Source: Lentzea sp. NBRC 105346
GTDB taxonomy: Bacteria > Actinomycetota > Actinomycetes > Mycobacteriales > Pseudonocardiaceae
Direction of reading: 5' to 3'
Assembly (NCBI RefSeq): GCF_030269605.1
Contig: NZ_BSTQ01000021.1
Coordinates: 62,001-126,000, forward strand
Length of the DNA stretch: 64,000 bases
Below the pieces are notes generated by a model, which saw only the letters and a list, made by a program, of their open reading frames with translations, searched no databases and had not been told where the DNA came from. Below, one piece after another: positions 59,626 through 64,000 of the stretch (position 1 is the stretch's first letter; every line of letters begins with the position of its first letter). Position numbers and translations under genes: made by a program.

Positions 59626-60618
59626 GTGCACGCGTCGCGTTACTTCAGCGCCGTCGACTCGCACACCGAGGGCATGCCGACGCGCGTGATCACGGGTGGC
59701 GTCGGCGTGATCCCGGGCGCGACCATGGCCGATCGGAGGCGACATTTCGTCGAGCACCTCGACCACATCCGGCAGCTCCTGATCAACGAACCGCGCGGCC
59801 ACTCCGCGATGAGCGGCGCGATCCTGCAGCCGCCTGCCCGCGACGACGCCGACTGGGGTGTGCTGTTCATCGAGGTGTCCGGCTGCCTGCCGATGTGCGG
59901 GCACGGCACGATCGGCGTGGCGACCGTGCTGGTGGAAACCGGAATGGTCGAGACGACGGAACCCGTCACCACGGTCCGGCTGGACACCCCCGCCGGGCTG
60001 GTACGAGTTGACTACGACACGCGCACCCGGCAGGTGACCCTGCAGAACGTGCCCGCCTACGCGCACGAGCTCGACGCCGTCGTCGACGTACCAGGCATCG
60101 GCGAGGTTCGCTACGACATGGCCTACGGCGGCAACTTCTACGCCATCCTGGCGCTGGAGCAGCTCGGCATTCCGTTCGACCGCAAGGAAAAAGACCGGAT
60201 CCTGAGCGCCGGACTGTCAATCATGGACGCGATCAACGCGGCGAACCGGCCCGTGCACGTCGCCGATCCCACGATCTCCGGTTGCAAGCACGTGCAGTTC
60301 ACCGCACCCGGAACCGGCGGCGCCGACTCGCGCAACGCGATGGCGATCCATCCCGGCTGGTTCGACCGATCCCCTTGCGGCACCGGCACATGCGCCCGCA
60401 TGGCACAACTGCATGCACGCGGTGAGCTGGGCCTGAACCAGGACTTCGTGAACGAGTCGTTCATCGGCACGCGGTTCACCGGCCGGTTGGTCGAGGAGAC
60501 GAGGCTCGGTGACAAAATTGCCGTTGTGCCGACGGTGTCCGGGCGGGCGTGGATCACCGGCATGGCCCAGTACCTGCTCGACCCGACCGACCCGTTCCCG
60601 CGCGGCTTCGAGCTATGA
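59626..60618 (+). CDS. 4-Hydroxyproline 2-epimerase (proline racemase family)
   Basis: A 330-residue enzyme. Both catalytic cysteines of the racemase pair are present: LPMCGHGTIGVAT and SPCGTGTCARMA. Having both Cys, not Ser/Thr in one site, argues for an epimerase/racemase and against the 3-hydroxyproline dehydratase. It would convert trans-4-hydroxy-L-proline to cis-4-hydroxy-D-proline for the dehydrogenase. GTG start with GGAGGTG overlapping. The final enzyme (ketoglutarate semialdehyde dehydrogenase) is not in the window. Confidence 0.92.
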   Translation: MHASRYFSAVDSHTEGMPTRVITGGVGVIPGATMADRRRHFVEHLDHIRQLLINEPRGHSAMSGAILQPPARDDADWGVLFIEVSGCLPMCGHGTIGVATVLVETGMVETTEPVTTVRLDTPAGLVRVDYDTRTRQVTLQNVPAYAHELDAVVDVPGIGEVRYDMAYGGNFYAILALEQLGIPFDRKEKDRILSAGLSIMDAINAANRPVHVADPTISGCKHVQFTAPGTGGADSRNAMAIHPGWFDRSPCGTGTCARMAQLHARGELGLNQDFVNESFIGTRFTGRLVEETRLGDKIAVVPTVSGRAWITGMAQYLLDPTDPFPRGFEL

Positions 60619-60620
60619 CC

Positions 60621-60651
60621 GGTCCGGCCGCCGGATCGCGGCGACCGGACC
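60621..60651. terminator. Hairpin at the end of the hydroxyproline operon
   Basis: GGTCCGGCCGCC pairs with the reverse complement at 60640-60651 (one mismatch) over a 7-base loop. It lies three bases after the epimerase stop and 25 bases after the SSI stop on the other strand. Confidence 0.55.
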
Positions 60652-60676
60652 TTGTCCAGAAATCCAACACAGCGAG

Positions 60677-61063
60677 CTAGAAGTCGAACACCGCTCCGGT
60701 GTGGGCGGCCAGCACGCACGAGTTGGGGAACGTGCGGGTCTGCGAAACCCATTCACCGCGCCAGAACCCGACCATCCGCGCCTCGACGGGGGCGTAGATC
60801 ATCGGGCACGGCCGGTCCTTGCCGGACAGCGCGGCGAGGTCGCCACTCACGGCGGCGAGCTGCGCGCACGCGGCGGCAGACCGGGGGTGCTCGTCACGGC
60901 CGCTGCAGTCGAGCCACGTCACCTTCACGCGGTAGTCGTCCACTTCGGAGGCGTGCGTGCTCAGCACGAGCCCCGTAGGACCGGCCGGCGCGGCCTGCGC
61001 CGCCCCGGCGACCGCGAAGAAGGAAAAGAAGAATGCAGCAATCGCGACAATCCGCGAATTCAT
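60677..61063 (-). CDS. Subtilisin inhibitor-like (SSI, I16) secreted protein
   Basis: A 128-residue protein. Signal peptide SRIVAIAAFFFSFFAVAGAA. The mature ~105 residues match the SSI pattern: WLDCSGRDEHPRSAAACAQL, AVSGDLAALSGKDRPCPMIY and RMVGFWRGEWVSQTRTFPNSC. The two disulfide pairs and the reactive loop CPMIY are in place; P1 would be Met as in Streptomyces SSI. It would inhibit subtilisin- or trypsin-type proteases outside the cell. AGGAGG lies 8 bases before the ATG. It is divergent from the NLP gene. Confidence 0.9.
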   Translation of the reverse strand: MNSRIVAIAAFFFSFFAVAGAAQAAPAGPTGLVLSTHASEVDDYRVKVTWLDCSGRDEHPRSAAACAQLAAVSGDLAALSGKDRPCPMIYAPVEARMVGFWRGEWVSQTRTFPNSCVLAAHTGAVFDF

Positions 61064-61354
61064 CGGAAAGGTCCTCCTGAGACCTGGACAACAATGCGGC
61101 CGGATCAGCCGCCGAGGAAATGTTGCCACAGCGGAAGCCCTGCTCCGACGTGCAAGGCGTCACAGTGCGAACGCGAACGAATACGCCGACAGTGTGAATG
61201 CACATGGCCGGTACTGCGGTATTCCCGCGCATTTCGCATTCACCGTGGCCGTGCGCGTCAATAAGTCAGCCGCGGGCGTACCTATCCGTTCGGCGGGTTG
61301 ACCGAACCCACTGGTGCCGCAAGGGTTCTGGCACACCCTGCACCAGGAGGTTCC
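61064..61354. other. Divergent promoter region between the SSI and NLP genes
   Basis: No gene is visible in these 291 bases. An inverted repeat GTGAATGC (61194-61201) and GCATTCAC (61236-61243) lies near the middle and may be a shared regulator site or hairpin. No clear -10/-35 pair stood out. Confidence 0.4.
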
Positions 61355-62101
61355 GTGACGAAGAAGCTCCTCTCCCTGCTCGGCGCGGTTCTGCTCGTCG
61401 CACTTGTACCGGGAACGGCGTGGGCCGACCCACCGCAGGCGTTACCGGAGAACCACACCGCCGCCGAAGGCAAGTGGCAGCCCGCGTTCGACTACGACAC
61501 CGATGGCTGCTACCCGACCCCCGCGATCGGCCCCACCGGCACCGTCGCACCCGGACTGAAGAACTCGGGCGCACTCAACGGCAACTGCCGCGACCGGTCC
61601 GATCTGGACAACACCAACTCGTACTCGCGCTCCAAGTGCGACAACGGCTGGTGCGCCTACCTGTACGACCTGTACTTCGAGAAGGACCAGGCGGTGCCGG
61701 GCCTCGACTGCTGCGGGCACCGGCACGACATCGAGCACGTCATCGTCTGGGTCAGCAACGACCAGGCGCAGTACGTGTCCACGTCCGCGCACGGCAACTT
61801 CTCGACATACCCACGTGACCGGGTCGCATGGGAGGGCTCCCACCCGAAGATCGTCTACCACAAGGACGGGTGGAGCACGCACTGCTTCCGGCTCGCCGGG
61901 ATGACGGAGACGCCGGAGAACCACTACGGCACGTGGCAGTACCCGGACCTGGTCGGCTGGGACCACTTCCCGGCCGGGATCCGCGACATCCTGGTGCGGG
62001 CGGACTTCGGCAGCGCGAGTCTGGCGATCAAGGACGGCTCGTTCGAGTACAACCTCGGCAAGGCCAAGCCGGCGGGCATCCCCTTCAACCCCAACGCCTG
62101 A
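61355..62101 (+). CDS. Secreted NPP1/NLP-family (necrosis-inducing-like) protein
   Basis: A 248-residue exported protein. Signal peptide KKLLSLLGAVLLVALVPGTAWA. The NLP hallmark GHRHDWE appears as GHRHDIEHVIVWV, with Ile for Trp; GCYPTPAIGPTG and SYSRSKCDNGWCAYLYDLYF show the cysteines and strands of the fold. NLP proteins bind plant sphingolipids in pathogens, but many bacterial members have no known role. GGAGG is five bases before the GTG. A palindromic terminator follows. Confidence 0.9.
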   Translation: MTKKLLSLLGAVLLVALVPGTAWADPPQALPENHTAAEGKWQPAFDYDTDGCYPTPAIGPTGTVAPGLKNSGALNGNCRDRSDLDNTNSYSRSKCDNGWCAYLYDLYFEKDQAVPGLDCCGHRHDIEHVIVWVSNDQAQYVSTSAHGNFSTYPRDRVAWEGSHPKIVYHKDGWSTHCFRLAGMTETPENHYGTWQYPDLVGWDHFPAGIRDILVRADFGSASLAIKDGSFEYNLGKAKPAGIPFNPNA

Positions 62102-62102
62102 C

Positions 62103-62155
62103 GCTATGGGGGGAGCTTTCCAAGCGCTCAGCGCTTGGAAAGCTCCCCCCATGGC
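62103..62155. terminator. 25-bp palindrome between convergent genes (copy 2)
   Basis: The same GCTATGGGGGGAGC-type arm as at 21518, with one G-U pair and loop TCA. It separates the convergent NLP and msrA genes. Confidence 0.85.
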
Positions 62156-62157
62156 AA

Positions 62158-62658
62158 TCAGCGCTCGCCGAGCTGCCACTCCGGACGGACGTAGTGGCAG
62201 GTGTAGCCGTTGGGGTAGCGCTCCAGGTAGTCCTGGTGCTCCGGCTCCGCCTCCCAGAAGTCGCTCGCCGCGGTCACCTCGGTGACGACCTTGCCCGGCC
62301 ACTTGCCGGACGCGTCGACGTCCGCGATGGTCGCCTCGGCGACCTGCTTCTGCTCGTCGGTGTCGTAGAAGATCGCCGACCGGTAGCTGGCGCCGATGTC
62401 GTTGCCCTGCCGGTTGCGCGTCGTCGGGTCGTGGATCTGGAAGAAGAACTCCAGGACCTGCCGGTAGGTCAATTTCTCCTCGTCGAAGACGATCTCGATC
62501 GCCTCGGCGTGGCTGCCGTGGTTCCGGTAGGTCGCGTTCGGGACGTCGCCGCCGGTGTAGCCCACGCGGGTGGAGACGACGCCGGGGTGGCGGCGGAAGA
62601 GGTCTTGCATGCCCCAGAAGCAGCCACCGGCAAGAACAGCCCGCTCGGTCACAGTCAC
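62158..62658 (-). CDS. msrA: Peptide methionine sulfoxide reductase A
   Basis: A 166-residue reductase of the S-sulfoxide of methionine. The catalytic motif [11 protein letters not shown] sits at residues 11-21, and [32 protein letters not shown] and FFQIHDPTT follow the family. The C-terminal recycling cysteine is probably C in [10 protein letters not shown]. No msrB is adjacent. It ends next to the palindromic terminator. Confidence 0.95.
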   Translation of the reverse strand: MTVTERAVLAGGCFWGMQDLFRRHPGVVSTRVGYTGGDVPNATYRNHGSHAEAIEIVFDEEKLTYRQVLEFFFQIHDPTTRNRQGNDIGASYRSAIFYDTDEQKQVAEATIADVDASGKWPGKVVTEVTAASDFWEAEPEHQDYLERYPNGYTCHYVRPEWQLGER

Positions 62659-62704
62659 TCCTCTGATCGATGTCCACTCAGCCCAACGTCCGGGGCACCC
62701 CGGT

Positions 62705-63880
62705 TCATCCCCGATCCAGCCGCGCGGCCCTGAGACGCAGGTAACGCTGCCGCGGCACGCTGGCCGTCCGCCTCGCCGCCTCCACGTACGAGGCGCGCGC
62801 CGCGACCGGGTCGCCCGCCAGCTCCAGCAGGTGGGCGCGCACCGCGTGCAGCCGGTGGTCGTCCGCGAGCCGGTCGTCCAGCAGGCCGAGACCGGCCTCG
62901 GGACCGTCGACCATAGCGACCGCCACGGCGTGGTTGAGCGACACCACGGGGTTGTCGTCGAGCCGAAGCAGCACCTCGTACAACGCCCTGATCTGCGGCC
63001 AGTCCGTGTCCTCCGCCGACGGCGCCTCGTCGTGGAGCGCGGCGATGGCCGCCTGCACCTGGTACGGGCCGGGCTCGCGCCGCGGCAGTGCCTCCTCGAC
63101 CAGCGCGATCCCCTCGGCGATCAGGTCCTTGGACCACAGCTCGCGGTCCTGCTCGGCCATCGGGACCAGTTCACCCGCGGGTCCCGTCCGCGCCGGCCGG
63201 CGGGCATCGGTGAGCAGCATCAACGCGAGCAGCCCGGTCACCTCGGCGTCCTCGGGCATCAGGTGGTGCACGATGCGCGTCAGCCGGATCGCCTCGGCGG
63301 ACAGCTCGACGCGCTGCAACCGCGGCCCGGCCGTGGCAGCGTAGCCCTCGTTGAAGATCAGGTACAGCACGTGCAGCACCGCGCCGAGCCGGTCGTCGCG
63401 CGGCATGGCGAACGGCAGGCCCTTCATGCGCTGCTTGGCGCGGCTGATGCGCCGGGCCATGGTCGCCTCGGGCACGAGGAACGCGCGGGCGATCTCCTGC
63501 GTCGTCAGACCGCCGACCGCGCGCAACGTCAAAGCGATCTGCGACGCCGGCGACAACGCCGGGTGGCAGCACAGGAACAGCAGGATCAACGTGTCGTCCG
63601 CGTCGGGCCCCGGCTCGGGCACGGGCCAGCGCGCGACGTGGTCCTCGCGCTCGCGGCGCGCCTGCTCGTTGCGCAGCAGATCGGTCAACCGGCGCGCGGC
63701 GACCGTGACCAGCCACGCCTTGGGGTTGTCCGGCAGCGGTGGCCACTTCGTCGCGGCGGCGAGCAACGCCTCCTGCACGGCGTCCTCGGCGAGGTCGAAG
63801 TGGCCGTACCGCCGCACGACCGCGCCGAGGACCTGCGGCGCGAGCGTGCGCAGCAGGTCCTCGACCCCCCTGTCAGGCAT
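62705..63880 (-). CDS. ECF sigma factor with C-terminal TPR-like domain (DUF6596, YCII-linked)
   Basis: A 391-residue sigma factor. Region 2: [40 protein letters not shown]; region 4: [40 protein letters not shown]. The long C-terminus (about 180-390) is the DUF6596/TPR-like part, seen in the ECF42-type group linked with DGPF/YCII genes. It overlaps the YCII gene upstream by 8 bases, as usual for this group. The signal is unknown. Confidence 0.93.
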   Translation of the reverse strand: MPDRGVEDLLRTLAPQVLGAVVRRYGHFDLAEDAVQEALLAAATKWPPLPDNPKAWLVTVAARRLTDLLRNEQARREREDHVARWPVPEPGPDADDTLILLFLCCHPALSPASQIALTLRAVGGLTTQEIARAFLVPEATMARRISRAKQRMKGLPFAMPRDDRLGAVLHVLYLIFNEGYAATAGPRLQRVELSAEAIRLTRIVHHLMPEDAEVTGLLALMLLTDARRPARTGPAGELVPMAEQDRELWSKDLIAEGIALVEEALPRREPGPYQVQAAIAALHDEAPSAEDTDWPQIRALYEVLLRLDDNPVVSLNHAVAVAMVDGPEAGLGLLDDRLADDHRLHAVRAHLLELAGDPVAARASYVEAARRTASVPRQRYLRLRAARLDRG

Positions 63881-64000
63881 CCAGCTCCTCGGCGCCGCCG
63901 ATCGGCCGGATGTCGACGTACCACTCGCGCCCCAGCTGCGCGCCCTCCGGATGCGGCGTGTCCGCGAGCTTCGCGGCGATCTCCGTGGCCCGGTCGAAGC
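63873..64000 (-). CDS. YCII-related (DGPF) protein, partial
   Basis: The last 42 codons or so of a gene running off the window. FDRATEIAAKLADTPHPEGA, then [20 protein letters not shown] is the C-terminal end of the YCII-related family: the PHPEGA and V-x-IRPI pattern is typical. It sits just upstream of the ECF sigma factor, overlapping its start, as in many actinobacteria. Confidence 0.85.
   Translation of the reverse strand, partial: FDRATEIAAKLADTPHPEGAQLGREWYVDIRPIGGAEELDA

Overview
The window is a high-GC actinomycete chromosome segment. Gene content and style (many Tat and Sec exported enzymes, several ECF sigma factors, SSI-type inhibitor, SCO5389-family protein, 13E12-like HNH element, frequent leaderless starts) point to Streptomyces-like actinomycetes, most probably Pseudonocardiales (Saccharothrix/Lentzea-like). 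That placement is an inference from content, not a database match. I saw no tRNA, rRNA, CRISPR array or classical transposase.

Layout. 1-2.75 kb: the tail of a histidine kinase, an SRPBCC/ArsR/DUF899 operon and a small secreted protein. 2.8-8.9 kb: a six-gene branched-chain-amino-acid-type ABC operon (lipoprotein, fused LivH-LivM permease, LivG, LivF, an anchored surface protein and a small membrane protein). 8.9-14.7 kb: lipid kinase, DUF2252 protein, leishmanolysin-like metalloprotease, exported alpha/beta hydrolase and a membrane protein. 14.7-16.4 kb: a 13E12-type HNH gene between ~210-bp inverted repeats, bordering a truncated gene. 16.7-23.8 kb: argG, an atypical polyprenyl synthetase, ilvD and a GH95-like exported hydrolase. 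24-31.4 kb: alpha/beta hydrolase, M28 peptidase, orphan TAXI protein, SelW-like protein, P450-SDR operon facing a TetR gene, and a GH88/105-like hydrolase. 31.5-41.9 kb: ECF sigma factor and partner, NAD kinase, SCO5389-family protein, GH79-like and M4 secreted enzymes, small HNH protein, DUF6745 protein. 42-47 kb: a 4-TM membrane protein, a nucleoside-phosphorylase-family protein and an NrtR-type regulator in one operon, next to a Sir2 gene. 47-55.7 kb: dienelactone hydrolase, lipoprotein, DUF4342, ECF sigma with zf-HC2 anti-sigma, flavodoxin-fold reductase, Rieske-TPP fusion enzyme, sialidase-like secreted protein, DUF2203. 55.7-60.6 kb: a hydroxyproline catabolic operon with its XRE-cupin regulator. 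60.7-64 kb: SSI inhibitor and NLP-type secreted protein (divergent), msrA, and an ECF sigma/YCII pair cut by the window edge.

The most interesting part is 42,054-45,989. The phosphorylase-family protein (catalytic Glu and Asp retained) and the 4-TM protein carry matching short motifs built on VGIQA...STV, which look like bacterial amyloid signalling sequences. They are translationally coupled (TGATG) and follow an NrtR-type regulator whose perfect 11-bp-arm palindrome abuts a leaderless promoter. Known PNP-fold immune effectors cleave ATP, so this looks like an NAD-status-regulated two-component conflict (anti-phage) system. A second unusual signal is a three-box promoter architecture with identical spacing upstream of two unrelated small secreted proteins 32 kb apart.
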